A DNA stretch of 38,788 nt from Granulicella sp. (GTDB taxonomy: Bacteria; Acidobacteriota; Terriglobia; Terriglobales; Acidobacteriaceae): contig PKWK01000009.1 of assembly GCA_003133205.1 (NCBI GenBank), forward strand, positions 1 to 38,788, written 5' to 3'. The translations under genes were made by a program, and so were the position numbers. The notes under the pieces were generated by a model. The model did no database searches and was not told the origin of the DNA. It saw only the letters and a program-made list of their open reading frames with translations. Shown in pieces: positions 7,584-18,400 of this stretch; positions within the stretch are counted from its first letter, which is position 1; each line of letters opens with the position of its first letter.

Positions 7584-10351
7584 GCGTTACATTTTCGCCA
7601 GGAGACCTCGTTCGCGCACGTGGACGTGAATGGGTCGCGCTGCCTTCGGTTGACACGACACTTCTGTCCCTTCGTCCACTGACGGGCAGCGAATTGGATG
7701 TTCAGCTCATCGATCCGTCGCTCGAATCAGACCCGGTCCTACCAGCTCAGTTTGACCTTCCCCACGCGGAGGATCGAGCAACTCAGGATGCGGCTTTACT
7801 GCTGGGCGAAGCGTTGCGGTTATCACTTCGCCGAGGGGCTGGACCGTTCCGCTCGGCTGCACGAGTTGCGTTTGATCCCCGCGCCTACCAGTTGGTTCCA
7901 TTGCTCATGGCCCTACGCCAGCAAACGGTCCGCCTCATGATTGCGGATGACGTAGGTATCGGAAAGACAATAGAGGCTGGCCTTATTCTGCGTGAGCTTG
8001 TCGATCGTGGAGAGATTGATCGGTTTGCCGTCTTGTGTCCGCCACATCTGGTTGAGCAGTGGACAGGAGAGTTGCACAGCAAGTTCGACCTTGACACTGT
8101 TGCGGTCACAGCGGCTTCTGCCGCTCGGCTTGAACGGGGGTTGGCACAGTCGCAAACGCTCTTTGAGGCGAACCCATTCACCGTCGTTAGCCTGGACTAC
8201 ATCAAGGCCGAAAAGCGACGAGACAGCTTCGGACGCGCGTGTCCTCCTTTCGTGATCGTCGACGAAGCGCATTCCTGCGTTGGGGCTCACCTCGGGCGTC
8301 AGCAACGATTTGAGTTGCTTCGGAAGATTGCGGAAGATCCGAACCGACATCTGCTCCTTCTGACGGCAACACCTCATAGCGGTGACGAGCAAGCCTTTAG
8401 CCGTTTGTTGTCTTTACTCGATCCACGGTTCAGCAGCAGTTCGCTTGAAGACGAAACTTCTCGTCGCCGGCTCGCTCGGCATTTTGTACAACGCCGCCGC
8501 ATTGACATTAGGAACAAGGACTGGGGCGAGGATCGTTCGTTTCCTCCACGACACGACACTACCGAAAAACCCTATCGCTTTAATCCTTCACATCAGGCGT
8601 TTCATGACGCTGTGCTTGACTATTGCCTTGGCGTTGTCGAAGGCGCCGGTGCTGACCAACGCAACAGGCGAATGGCCTTCTGGAGCACGCTTGCTCTCAT
8701 GCGTTGCGTGGGCTCCTCGCCGGCGGCGGCTCACAGTGCTCTGCGCACCCGTCTGAGCGACGTAGGCGTTCTGGAGGAACAGCTCTGCGACGACGATGAA
8801 GCCGAGGGTCTCGACGTTGAGCCTGCCGCCGTCGTCCTAGACGACCCAATGCTGACAGCTTTGGTTCGTCAAGCGGAAGCGTTGACGACCGCGCCAGATC
8901 CTAAGTTCGATGCCATCACTGCACTACTGCGTCCGTTACTTAAGGATGGTTCCAACCCAATTTTGTTCTGTCGCTTCATCGCGACAGCGGAGCATGTGGC
9001 GGCCGGCCTTCGCAAGGCGTTTCCAAAGTTGTGCGTGGAGGCCGTCACTGGAGTGCTAACACCTGAAGACCGCCGTGCGCGAGTTGAGTCGATGGGAAGC
9101 GCTCCACAGCGCATTCTGGTTGCTACTGACTGCCTTTCCGAAGGTATCAACCTCCAGCACCTGTTCGATAGCGTTGTTCACTACGATCTATCTTGGAATC
9201 CGACACGACATCAGCAGCGCGAGGGACGGGTCGATCGTTTTGGCCAATCTAAGGTCGTCCGATCTGTTCTCCTGTACTCGCCAGACAGCTCGATCGACGG
9301 GGCGGTTCTTGAAGTGGTACTGCGTAAGGCCGAGGCCATCCGTAAAGCAACCGGCGTGACTGTACCTCTGCCAGAAGAGCGGTCCGCCGTGGCCGGTGCC
9401 CTCTTGAATGCCTTGCTGCTACGCAAAGGTCGTTCCGAACAGCTCCGACTCGATCTTGGCATCGAGCTCTCTGCGGATACGGACGAAGTCGACCGTCGGT
9501 GGCGCGACGCCGAAGAAGGCGAGCGGCGCTCACGTGCAGTCTTCGCTCAGAACACTCTTCGCCCCGACGAAGTTATTCCCGAGTGGCAGCGATGGCAGAC
9601 GCTTTTGGGTGGCCCGGAGGAAGTGCGGCGATTTCTTACCCGTGCGATGGGGCGCCTTAATGCCGCACTTGAGCCCTCGTCTGGGGGAACCGAACTGGCG
9701 CATTTGCAAGCCCTGCCGCCGACCGTGGTGGAGCGGCTTGCCGCTCGGGGTCTTCAGGGAACACGGCGCATCACGTTTCAGGAGCCCGGGCCTCCGAATG
9801 TCGAGGTCGTTGTGCGCAGCCATCCACTTCCATCCACGTTGGCCGATTTTCTGCTCGAAAGCGCTCTGCAGCCGAATCAAACCACTGGGCGATCCCTCGG
9901 ACGATGTGGCGTTTGGGCGACTGCAAGCGTTGCTACACAGACCACGGTTTTGCTTCTCCGCCTCCGTTTCAAGCTTCTCGTCCACGGTCGTCAGGAAAAG
10001 TTGCTGTTAGTCGAAGAAGCCGGGACGCTGGCTTTCACTGGTGCCACAGACGCGCCTCTATATGTTGGCGAAGAGGCGTTCGACTTGCTGGGTTCCGCTG
10101 CGACGGAAAACCTCGCAGCCGTCGCACAGGAGCGCATAGTTCGGCAGGCTCTGACGCGCATCGAAGCAATGCTGGGAAACAATGGACCGCTCGCCACCTA
10201 CGCAGGCCAGCGTGCGAGAGTATTGCTCGCTGACCATGAACGAGTACGCTCTGCCACCGCGTCAATGCCAGGCTCACCGCGCGTCACCGTCGAACCTGTT
10301 TTGCCACCTGACGTCCTTGGCCTGTATGTGCTCATCCCGGGAGGCGTCTAG
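7580..10351 (+). CDS. SNF2/RapA-like ATPase, DrmD-like
   Basis: This is a 923-aa SNF2-family DNA translocase. The N-terminal 100 residues are an uncharacterised lead-in. The RecA-like halves follow, with Walker A DDVGIGKT (about residues 123-130), DEAH (about 228-231), LTATPH (motif III), ATDCLSEGINL (motif V) and QQREGRVDRFGQ (motif VI, about 544). The C-terminal third lacks a domain I can name. The spacing of motifs resembles bacterial RapA/HepA-like proteins and DrmD, the SNF2 subunit of class 1 DISARM, which is also about 900-1100 residues. It starts at a GTG inside the stop region of the preceding helicase gene (GTGA overlap) and ends two bases before the methylase ATG, so the proteins are likely made together. 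SNF2 proteins usually translocate on double-stranded DNA without unwinding it; here the likely target is phage DNA or bound proteins. Confidence 0.82.
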   Translation: MSVTFSPGDLVRARGREWVALPSVDTTLLSLRPLTGSELDVQLIDPSLESDPVLPAQFDLPHAEDRATQDAALLLGEALRLSLRRGAGPFRSAARVAFDPRAYQLVPLLMALRQQTVRLMIADDVGIGKTIEAGLILRELVDRGEIDRFAVLCPPHLVEQWTGELHSKFDLDTVAVTAASAARLERGLAQSQTLFEANPFTVVSLDYIKAEKRRDSFGRACPPFVIVDEAHSCVGAHLGRQQRFELLRKIAEDPNRHLLLLTATPHSGDEQAFSRLLSLLDPRFSSSSLEDETSRRRLARHFVQRRRIDIRNKDWGEDRSFPPRHDTTEKPYRFNPSHQAFHDAVLDYCLGVVEGAGADQRNRRMAFWSTLALMRCVGSSPAAAHSALRTRLSDVGVLEEQLCDDDEAEGLDVEPAAVVLDDPMLTALVRQAEALTTAPDPKFDAITALLRPLLKDGSNPILFCRFIATAEHVAAGLRKAFPKLCVEAVTGVLTPEDRRARVESMGSAPQRILVATDCLSEGINLQHLFDSVVHYDLSWNPTRHQQREGRVDRFGQSKVVRSVLLYSPDSSIDGAVLEVVLRKAEAIRKATGVTVPLPEERSAVAGALLNALLLRKGRSEQLRLDLGIELSADTDEVDRRWRDAEEGERRSRAVFAQNTLRPDEVIPEWQRWQTLLGGPEEVRRFLTRAMGRLNAALEPSSGGTELAHLQALPPTVVERLAARGLQGTRRITFQEPGPPNVEVVVRSHPLPSTLADFLLESALQPNQTTGRSLGRCGVWATASVATQTTVLLLRLRFKLLVHGRQEKLLLVEEAGTLAFTGATDAPLYVGEEAFDLLGSAATENLAAVAQERIVRQALTRIEAMLGNNGPLATYAGQRARVLLADHERVRSATASMPGSPRVTVEPVLPPDVLGLYVLIPGGV

Positions 10352-10353
10352 CA

Positions 10354-13300
10354 ATGGCACGCGTCCGCAAATCCACCCTGAGTTTCGACGCCATCACGCT
10401 TGAGGGCTCACTTCTGTCCTCCGCCAAGTTTGTCGCCATCACAGAGCGGAAGGCAGAGGAGCAGAGCGATGCTGATTACAACATCCCAAAGGGTCTGACG
10501 CTTCGCGACGAAACCGCACGCTACTTCCGCATCGGGCAGGCGCTCTTCCGCGAGCTTCATGCGTCAAGTACGCCCTCCCGCCACAAGTCGATTGAGTTTA
10601 CAGAGCAGCTTCTTCGCGGAGTCTTCGGATTCTCAGATATCCAGCCTGTCCATTTACCGCAGTTGCGTGACGAACGCGAGTTCCCACTCACTCTTGAAGC
10701 TCTCGCTGGCCGCGTACCGGTCATCGTCGTCCCGCCGGCAGACGCCCTTGACCACGCCAGCCATTCGCTATCGCACGATCGTCGCCGTTCGGCCGCTTCA
10801 GCCTTGCAGGATTGGTTGAACGCCGACGACACTGCTCTCTGGGGTCTTTGCACTAATGGTGAATCACTGCGGCTGCTGCGCGACAACGAGAGCCTGACCC
10901 GCCCGGCCTACCTAGAAGCTGATCTCCGCCAGATCTTCGAGGCCGAAGACTACGCCGGTTTCTCGGCACTTTGGCTGGTGCTTCACGTCAGCCGTTTCGG
11001 CCGTCAGGGTGCGCTGCCTGGGGATTGTCCACTCGAACGCTGGCGTGAGTCTGGCAGCAAGGAAGGTCTCGCTGCTCGGGATCGACTTCGCGATGGCGTA
11101 GAAGCCGCCCTGCTTGCGCTCGGCACTGGGTTTCTGACGAATTCTGCCAATACCGAATTGAGTGCCAGGCTACGGGAAGGAACCTGGCCTATCGATGAGT
11201 ACTTCCGCCAGCTATTGCGGCTCGTTTACAGGCTGATCTTCTTGCTCGCTGCGGAGGATCGTAATCTGTTGCACATGCCAGAGGCATCCGAGGGACAGCG
11301 CAAACTGTATGCCGAAGGCTACTCGCTTGGAGCTTTGCGAGATCGCGCGGTTCGCCGTAGCGGGTGGGACAACTTTCAAGACCGCTGGTCTGGCCTTCGC
11401 GTCACCTTTCGCGCTTTGGCGAACGGCGAGCCTCGCCTCGGACTTCCCGCACTCGGCGGCATATTCGCAGCGACGGCCACCCCCGAACTCGACCACACTC
11501 ACATTTCCAATCGGTTCCTAATGGAGGCTATCTTCCGCTTGGCTTGGCTTCGCGATGAAGGTCTCCTAATGCCCGTCAACTGGCGCGACATGGAAACGGA
11601 AGAGCTAGGCTCCGTCTATGAGAGCCTCCTTGAACTCACGCCGCGACTCAGCGCCGATGGCCGAGAGTTCAAGTTCGCCGGCGGCGTCCAGACTAAGGGA
11701 AACGCTCGCAAAACAAGCGGTAGCTACTACACCCCGGATTCTCTCGTACAGATGTTGCTGGATAGCGCCCTAGATTCCGTTCTCGACCGGGTCGAAAGCA
11801 AGTCCGAAGATCCCATTCGTGGCTTGCTCGGCGTCACGGTCATCGATCCTGCCTGCGGGTCCGGACACTTCCTGCTTGCTGCTGCGCGCCGTATCGCCAA
11901 ACGAGTGGTGCGCCTCCGTTGCGGCGATATTCACTCCGAGCAGGATCGCCTTCGTGCTTTGCGCGATGTCGTGCGTTCCTGCGTTTATGGCGTCGACCGC
12001 AACCCCATGGCCGTCGAGCTTACGAAGGTCGCACTCTGGATCGAAACTGTCGAACCTGGCAAACCGCTTGGCTTCCTCGATGCCAACATCCGTATTGGCG
12101 ACTCTCTCCTTGGAATCTTTTCCCTCGACGCTTTACGTAAGGGTATCCCTGACACCGCCTACAAGCCACTCACGGGTGACGATAAGACTGTCGCTAGAGA
12201 TTTTGGCAAGCGGAATAAGGATGAAATCAAGGGACAAGGTCGGCTCGCTTTCTCCGCCACCGCCGAAGCACCTTCGATCACGAAGCTAGCGGCATCCATC
12301 CGTGCTGTCCGTCAGTTGCCCGAAGAAACCGCCGCAGATATTGCCGACAAAGGTGATCGCTTCGAGGCCGCTCGCCGCGACCCGCGTTTAGAGAACATGG
12401 CGCATGCTGCTGATCTCTACATTGCTGCATTCCTCACACCCAAGACTGCTGACCAGGCTCGCAACGCTGCCGATGGGTTCATTCCGACAACAGCTGATGT
12501 CAGCACCGCAATGCGCGCTGGGACGGTGTACGGTCCTCGACTCGGTTCCGCTACCCAGCTTTCGCGCGAAGCCCGCGCCTTTCACTGGCCTCTAGAATTC
12601 CCAGACATAATAGGTGGAGGAGGCTTCGATATCGTTCTTGGCAACCCCCCGTGGGAACGTATAAAGCTTCAGGAGCAGGAGTTTTTCGCCGCTCGTGAAC
12701 CCATGATCGCCGAAGCACCTAACTCTGCGGCACGCGGTCGGCTTATAGCCGAATTAAAGCGCGCCTCTCCAGACTCAAGAGAAGGGCGCTTGCACAAGGA
12801 CTTTGAAAAAGCTAAGCGTATTGCAGAAGCATCTAGCGCCTTCGCTCGCGTCACCCCAAAGGAGTTGGGTCGCTTTCCGCTCACCGGCAAAGGAGACGTC
12901 AACACTTACGCTCTGTTCGCCGAACTGTTTTCCTCTTGCACAGGAGAAAGCGGAAGGTCCGGAATCATTGCTCCGACTGGCATCGTGTCAGACGCCAACG
13001 CAGCTGCATACTTTTCATCCCTCGTGCGCGCCGGCCGGTTGGTCTCTGTTTACTCGTTCGAAAATGAGGCATTGCTCTTTCCCAATGTTCATCACGCCTT
13101 CAAGTTCTGTCTGCTCGTAAGCGGAACAAAAAGAGAAGACTCACCAACGGACTATTCCATTTTCCTGCGACATCCAGAAGACTTGCAGGATCGGAGACGT
13201 CACTTTGAATTTTCTGCGACGGAGATTACAAGGGTGAATCCGAACACGCAGACCGCCCCCCTTTTCCGATCTGCAGCCGACGCCGAACTCACATTGAAGC

Positions 13301-14433
13301 TCTACGATCGAGTTCCAATCCTGCTGTCGGACAATACAGAGAAAAGCAATCCTTGGGGACTGACGCTTGCGAGGATGTTCGACATGTCCAGCGACAGCAA
13401 GCTTTTTTCTACGAGGAAAGAGCTTCAGGAATCTCGGTATGTTCAAAATGGCGTCATCTGGGATCCAAACCCCGCATCGGGTGGTGGGAGCGGACAGGTG
13501 TTGCCACTTTATGAAGGAAAATTGGTTGAACGGTATGACCATCGCTTTGCTACTTTCGGTGAACTAACCGTTCGCCCGCCTAAGGGCAGTTCGCCGCCAA
13601 CGCCGACGTTGGATGAGAAACAGAACGTGAACTTTGAAATCACTCCGTGGTACTGGGTTTCCAAGGCGGAGATAACAACCCGATTGCAGGCATGGAATTG
13701 GGATCGTGAATGGTTGATGGGATTTAGGGATGTTACGAACTCAACCAATGAACGCACTGTGATCGCCGGCGTAATCCCGGATTTTGGAGCCAACCACAAG
13801 TTTCCCATCATGTTCACCACCAGTGGCACTCCACAAGCTTGCGCCCTTCTGGCAAACCTAAATTGCCTCGTCCTCGACTACGTGGCGCGTCAGAAGATCG
13901 GGGGGATGTCACTTACCTACTTTTATCTCTATCAGTTCCCGGTCCTTCCCCCCGACGCCTACACCCCCGCTTGCCTCGATTTCATCAGCCGCCGGGTCTT
14001 AGAGCTAACATATACAAGCAACTCAATGACACCCTTCGCCCGCGATCTCGGCTACAACGACGAGCCGTTCGTTTGGGACGAGGAACGCCGGGCGATACTT
14101 CGCGCTGAAATTGACGCATGGTATGGCCACGCATACGGCCTGACCCGGGACCAATTGCGCTACATCCTCGATCCAGCTGAGATCATGGGACCAGACTTCC
14201 CCAGCGAGACGTTTCGAGTGCTCAAGAAGAACGAGCTCCTAAGACTCAAGGAATATCGGACCCAAATCCTGATTCTCGACGCTTGGGATCGCATGGAGCG
14301 CGGCTTACTGCACAAACCCGAACCTTACCAACGACCCCCCGCTGGTGCTACATCGACAATAGTCGCGGTCTCGCCGCATTCCGAGTCAAAGAATCAGCAA
14401 TCCCTGCAATTCGCCAAGGCTGATCCCGAGTGA
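10354..14433 (+). CDS. Eco57I-like N6-adenine DNA methyltransferase, DrmMI-like
   Basis: This 1359-aa protein has a gamma-type adenine methyltransferase core. SGSYYTPDSLV leads into motif I DPACGSGHFL (residues 498-507), the SAM-binding site. YGVDRNPMAVELTKVALW follows, and the catalytic motif NPPW is at 764-767. A long N-terminal region (1-450) and a C-terminal region that probably reads the target sequence flank it. I did not see a clear PD-(D/E)xK nuclease motif in the N-terminal part, so I favour a stand-alone methylase rather than a type IIG fusion. DrmMI of class 1 DISARM and PglX of BREX are similar large enzymes. The gene starts with ATG two bases after the SNF2 stop and overlaps the HNH gene by four bases (GTGA). 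Its likely role is to methylate host DNA so that the other products spare it. The target sequence cannot be deduced. Confidence 0.85.
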   Translation: MARVRKSTLSFDAITLEGSLLSSAKFVAITERKAEEQSDADYNIPKGLTLRDETARYFRIGQALFRELHASSTPSRHKSIEFTEQLLRGVFGFSDIQPVHLPQLRDEREFPLTLEALAGRVPVIVVPPADALDHASHSLSHDRRRSAASALQDWLNADDTALWGLCTNGESLRLLRDNESLTRPAYLEADLRQIFEAEDYAGFSALWLVLHVSRFGRQGALPGDCPLERWRESGSKEGLAARDRLRDGVEAALLALGTGFLTNSANTELSARLREGTWPIDEYFRQLLRLVYRLIFLLAAEDRNLLHMPEASEGQRKLYAEGYSLGALRDRAVRRSGWDNFQDRWSGLRVTFRALANGEPRLGLPALGGIFAATATPELDHTHISNRFLMEAIFRLAWLRDEGLLMPVNWRDMETEELGSVYESLLELTPRLSADGREFKFAGGVQTKGNARKTSGSYYTPDSLVQMLLDSALDSVLDRVESKSEDPIRGLLGVTVIDPACGSGHFLLAAARRIAKRVVRLRCGDIHSEQDRLRALRDVVRSCVYGVDRNPMAVELTKVALWIETVEPGKPLGFLDANIRIGDSLLGIFSLDALRKGIPDTAYKPLTGDDKTVARDFGKRNKDEIKGQGRLAFSATAEAPSITKLAASIRAVRQLPEETAADIADKGDRFEAARRDPRLENMAHAADLYIAAFLTPKTADQARNAADGFIPTTADVSTAMRAGTVYGPRLGSATQLSREARAFHWPLEFPDIIGGGGFDIVLGNPPWERIKLQEQEFFAAREPMIAEAPNSAARGRLIAELKRASPDSREGRLHKDFEKAKRIAEASSAFARVTPKELGRFPLTGKGDVNTYALFAELFSSCTGESGRSGIIAPTGIVSDANAAAYFSSLVRAGRLVSVYSFENEALLFPNVHHAFKFCLLVSGTKREDSPTDYSIFLRHPEDLQDRRRHFEFSATEITRVNPNTQTAPLFRSAADAELTLKLYDRVPILLSDNTEKSNPWGLTLARMFDMSSDSKLFSTRKELQESRYVQNGVIWDPNPASGGGSGQVLPLYEGKLVERYDHRFATFGELTVRPPKGSSPPTPTLDEKQNVNFEITPWYWVSKAEITTRLQAWNWDREWLMGFRDVTNSTNERTVIAGVIPDFGANHKFPIMFTTSGTPQACALLANLNCLVLDYVARQKIGGMSLTYFYLYQFPVLPPDAYTPACLDFISRRVLELTYTSNSMTPFARDLGYNDEPFVWDEERRAILRAEIDAWYGHAYGLTRDQLRYILDPAEIMGPDFPSETFRVLKKNELLRLKEYRTQILILDAWDRMERGLLHKPEPYQRPPAGATSTIVAVSPHSESKNQQSLQFAKADPE

Positions 14434-15217
14434 GCGCCCCACCCCTTACGCCTGAATCCTCTCCCACCTTCATCACAACCGAGGAAGCGCACAAAGCTGC
14501 CTATGAGAACGGCTTTCGCGTCGAGCTCGGACGGCAGGGCGGCTGGATCGGCTACCGCTCTACCACCGCTCGCGGCGAAGTTTGGATCGCACGTGACCCA
14601 GTTCAAAAGACCTGGCTTCTCGCGCTCACACATTCCGGCGTCGTAGCCGAGCTGTCCCTCATCCGTGCCGAGATCCCGGACCCACCGGGCCAAGCTTCCT
14701 ACGCCTTCTCAGGACTGTCCGGCCTTTACGACGCGCTAGATCGTGCCTATAAGCTCGGCGTAAGCTTGCCCGACGCGCCTCTTGAGGTCTTCCGAAAACG
14801 CACCGCTAGTCTGCCAAGCAGCACTGAGACCGAGCGCCTCACTGTTGTTCGCATCGGCCAGAGCATCTTCCGCGATGCGCTACTTGAATATTGGAACGGC
14901 TGCTGCCGCTCACCGGCATCACGGACCCGGCTCTACTCCGCGCCTCGCATATCGTTCCCTGGGCAGAGTGCGAGTCCGACGATCTGCGCCTGAACGTTCA
15001 TAATGGACTGCTGCTTTCCGCTCTTTGGGATTGCGCCTTTGACAGTGGCCTCATCAGCTTCTCAGACACGGGCACCGTTCTCCGCTCAGCCCGTCTAAGT
15101 GATGCCGCAGCAATCGCGTTGCAGCTTGATTCAGTTCCAGCCATTAGCCAATTGACCGACTCACACCGACAAAATCTTGCGAGACACCGGGCTAAGCACG
15201 CTTTCCAGCGCGACTAG
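14430..15217 (+). pseudogene. HNH endonuclease split by a single-base frameshift
   Basis: Two frames together encode one HNH protein of about 262 residues. The first frame starts at a GTG (14430) overlapping the methylase stop and runs through an N-terminal domain to RIGQSIFRDALLEYWNGCC, ending at base 14906. The rest of the HNH domain continues in the -1 frame: PLTGITDPALLRASHIVPW, then LRLNVHNGLLLSALWDCAFD and GLISF, stopping at 15217. This is the HNH_2 pattern (Cys, then ASHI-PW, then NGLLL and FD-GLISF). Base 14906 would have to be read twice, so one C is missing in the run TGCTGCCGC; the unbroken gene would read CC-CPLTG across the junction. There is no X XXY YYZ slippery site, so programmed frameshifting is unlikely. 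The cause is a real mutation or a sequencing error. If intact, this would be the nuclease of the operon. The first frame alone would encode 187 residues with a nonsense tail. Confidence 0.78.
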
Positions 15218-15234
15218 GATTCGTTCGATCGCGA

Positions 15235-15345
15235 TCACGCGAACCGTTGCATTGAGTAGTCAATCATCGCCTGCCCAAGCCTTCTTGACCACCTTAGCCA
15301 TGCGTCCCGTCGCTCTTCCGAAAAATCGGGATACGTCAGCGCCAT
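15235..15345 (-). CDS. Possible 36-aa ORF at the end of the minus-strand operon
   Basis: An ATG follows an excellent GGAGGAG ribosome binding site about 70 bases downstream of the SNF2 stop codon. The peptide (MALTYPDFSEERRDAWLRWS and 16 more residues, rich in Arg, Trp and acidic side chains) looks helical and soluble. It has no membrane segment and resembles no family I recognise. It ends 18 bases short of the convergent HNH stop. It may be a real small protein, a truncated gene, or chance. The strong ribosome binding site is the main support. Confidence 0.4.
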   Translation of the reverse strand: MALTYPDFSEERRDAWLRWSRRLGQAMIDYSMQRFA

Positions 15346-15415
15346 TATTTCCGCTCCTCCAGCGCCGATTTGTGCGTATGCGATGAACGATGAGTTCGCC
15401 GGTGAATGAAGCGAC

Positions 15416-18400
15416 TTACACGTCTGACGGCTTCCACACCGACAGATCGACCCGGAGCCGCTCAATCATGTCTGGCGGTAGATCTACGACCCCGGCCTCG
15501 TCTGTGTCGTCGCCAATATCCTCATTATCAGTTCCGATCCCCAGAGTTTCTCTTCGCCGACGTTCAGAAGCATCATGCTCCGGGTCGATGCGGCCTTCCA
15601 CCCGCATATCTCCCCCCAGCGTTACTTCGAATAGCTGTGCGCGCCGATAGAGTTCCTCGAACATCCGTTCGTCATAAGTCGCGGCTAGGTATGGGACCGC
15701 GATCTCAAGTGTGGGTCCTTGCCCGTCATGCGCTCCCATGCGCTCACGCTCAACCTTGCTGCCGATCCGATCAACGCGTCCCGTGCGTTGCTCAATCGTC
15801 GCAGGATTCCAGCACAGATCATGATGGATAACATGTCGGCACTCCCGGTGCAGGTCGATCCCTTCCTGTCCGACCGAAGTGGAAACGAGGATCTCCGGCC
15901 GGTAAGGCGTGTTGAATCCGAGGAAATACCGGTCGCGGTTTTGGGTGTCACCCTTTACAAGCTGGACGACGTTGCGGTTTTCCGCACCGGCATGATAGCC
16001 CGACAACAAGGCACGATTCTTCTTTGCACGAACCAGGGTCTCCAAATAGGCATGGACGCGATCGCACAGCGATTCCAGATGACCATCCAGCGGTTTGACG
16101 TATCGCTCCGACAAGTAGTCAGCCCACTTCTCAGTGCGTTCCTTTTCGACATCGGCCAGGTAGCGGAGCAGAAACTCCTCGGCCATGAGAATCCGGCGAA
16201 ACACCTGCCCCGCAACGGCGCGAGTTTCCAGATCAAACTCTGCCAGCGACTCCTGATGATGCTTAGCCAGCAGCGGCTGACGGCTCGCATGGGACGCAAT
16301 CAGCCCCTGCCGGAAATATGGAGCGACGATCTCTCCAATTGCATCCTCACGAAGGCGACGCACCCAGGAATCAACGGCATCCTCCACCGCTCTTGGGGAC
16401 TGCCCGGTTAGTGTTTGAACGTCCGTTTCCTCGGCTTCGAGCGGGTCACGGGCGTGCTCGCGTGCTTCCGGGTCCGAAGATCGCCTGGCGCGACCGGCCC
16501 GTTCGCTTCGTGACAACGGTTCCCGCGCTTCCAGCCAGAGTGGATCAACCATTCTTTCTTCAGTTTCGGGGCAGTTCCGCAGGACTTCCCCTAACCATTT
16601 CACTCCTTCGGCATCCTCACGCCACGATTTCACGGCGACATGTTCCGTCGCCGCGATAAGGAGGCGCCGGTCGGGCTTGTCGGATTCGGCATCCTCCCCG
16701 TGCTCCACCATCAACGCCGCAATCTGCCGGAGATGATTTGCCGTCAGCGCTACTTGCGGCTCGACACCGACGCGCCCGCCGCGAAACTCACCGAGCAACG
16801 GGTGGTCCTGAATTAGCGAAAAAAGGGCCTCGCGTCGATTGAAGAACCGACGCCTGAAATTATCGAATGCAGCGGCGTCTCCAAAAACGTCGTCACGAGT
16901 CTCGCCCAGGTACACGTCGATCGCCATCTGGATTTGATCTCGGATGGTTTCGGCGGTCTTCGTGTAGACACAAAACACCAGAGACTTCTTACCCCGCTTG
17001 AAAAATTCCAGCGCACGGCCTACCGTCGCCTGGACTTTCCGATGTTCAGTGTCAGGATCGTGAACCTGCGTTCGTTTTCCGATCATTTGTTCGAGAACAC
17101 CCCGATAATCTCGAAGGAGCGGATTGCTGGCCTGTGCGAGCTTCTTCCATACCGCCGCCGTTTCGACAAGATGTCTGTAGCTACCGGTCAATTCAGCTCC
17201 CAGGCTGGGCAGCCCCCGCTCTTCCTTTGCCAGCGCGACAGCCCGCATCATAAGATATTGCGCAAGCTCGTCGTTGCCCCGCACTTCCATGCCGGGGGAC
17301 CAATTGAATGTCGGACTTCCGTGACCGCCGGCCAGAGCCTGATTGCCAACAAAGTGTTCCCGATACCCGCGGGGATGCTGATGGCGGATCACGAAGGGGC
17401 GCAGATGTCGCCGCAGTTCGGAGTTCCGCTGCTCAAGATCGAGAGCTGCAACGATGGCGTGTGCAATCCGTGGCGGCCGTACCTGATCAGCCAGAGCAGG
17501 TCGCTCGGATTTTTCCGCGCCCATCACGGCGTTCCACGTATCAGACACTGCTTTTTGATCGACGCGCCGGAGCGCTTTCCATCTCCGGCGAAAGGTTTCG
17601 CCTGAGTCGCGAGCGACTTTCATGGCAACCCCGAGAATCGCTTCAGCCTGGTCAAGGGCATCCAGTCGCTCCCGAGGTAATGCCAGCGCGTGGCGAAGCT
17701 TCAGTATGCTCAAGAGTTCGTCATGCCTCAGCTGGAATGGCGTGGCCGACAGGCCAAGCAGCCGGCAGAATTTCCCTTTTAGGAGCGCCTCAAAGCGGCG
17801 CCTGGACTGGACGTACTCATTCTTGAGTCCGTGGATCTCGTCGATGATAACCAGCGGAAGCAAGGGCCAGTCGGACACGAGCGCGAAACGCGCCAGATCG
17901 TCGAGGATTCCCGAGAGCGCGATTTCATCGGTTCCGGTCAGTGCCGCTGCTGCGCGGTCCGCGAGCTTGGCATGGTTCTGGAGTACCCGAAAGAATGCCC
18001 GCTGCAAGTCAGGGAAATGCAGGTCATCCCACAAAGGCCCCGAACTGCGAAGATCAAGCAATTCGTTCAGCTCGGGGATGCCAAAGGTGTCGAAAACACG
18101 ACCTCTTCGGCACCAGTATCGCCGAGTTTCAGTGTGAGTCCGAAAGTGACCGAATAAAGCCGCCAAGCCGCGTCGGCGCCACAAATCGCGGTCATGAAGG
18201 GCCGCGCCAAGAACACTCTGTTTGGCAATGATCAGCATGGGCTGACTGCGCGTGGCCTCACGAATCTGCGCAGAAAGGTGGATGATATTGCCGGACTTGC
18301 TGTTATCCACCGGGCTGCGGACCTGAAGCCAGTCCAGGCCGCCGTCCTGACGGGCGCAATCCGTCTTGAAGGCTTCCGCCTCGCGCATCCACTTATTGAA

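Noticed and set aside
10354..14433. Methylase as a type IIG restriction enzyme with its own nuclease
   Set aside because: No PD-(D/E)xK or other nuclease motif was seen in the N-terminal 450 residues; an HNH gene follows separately.
14430..15217. Programmed ribosomal frameshifting in the HNH gene
   Set aside because: There is no X XXY YYZ slippery heptamer at the frame change; a missing base explains it better.
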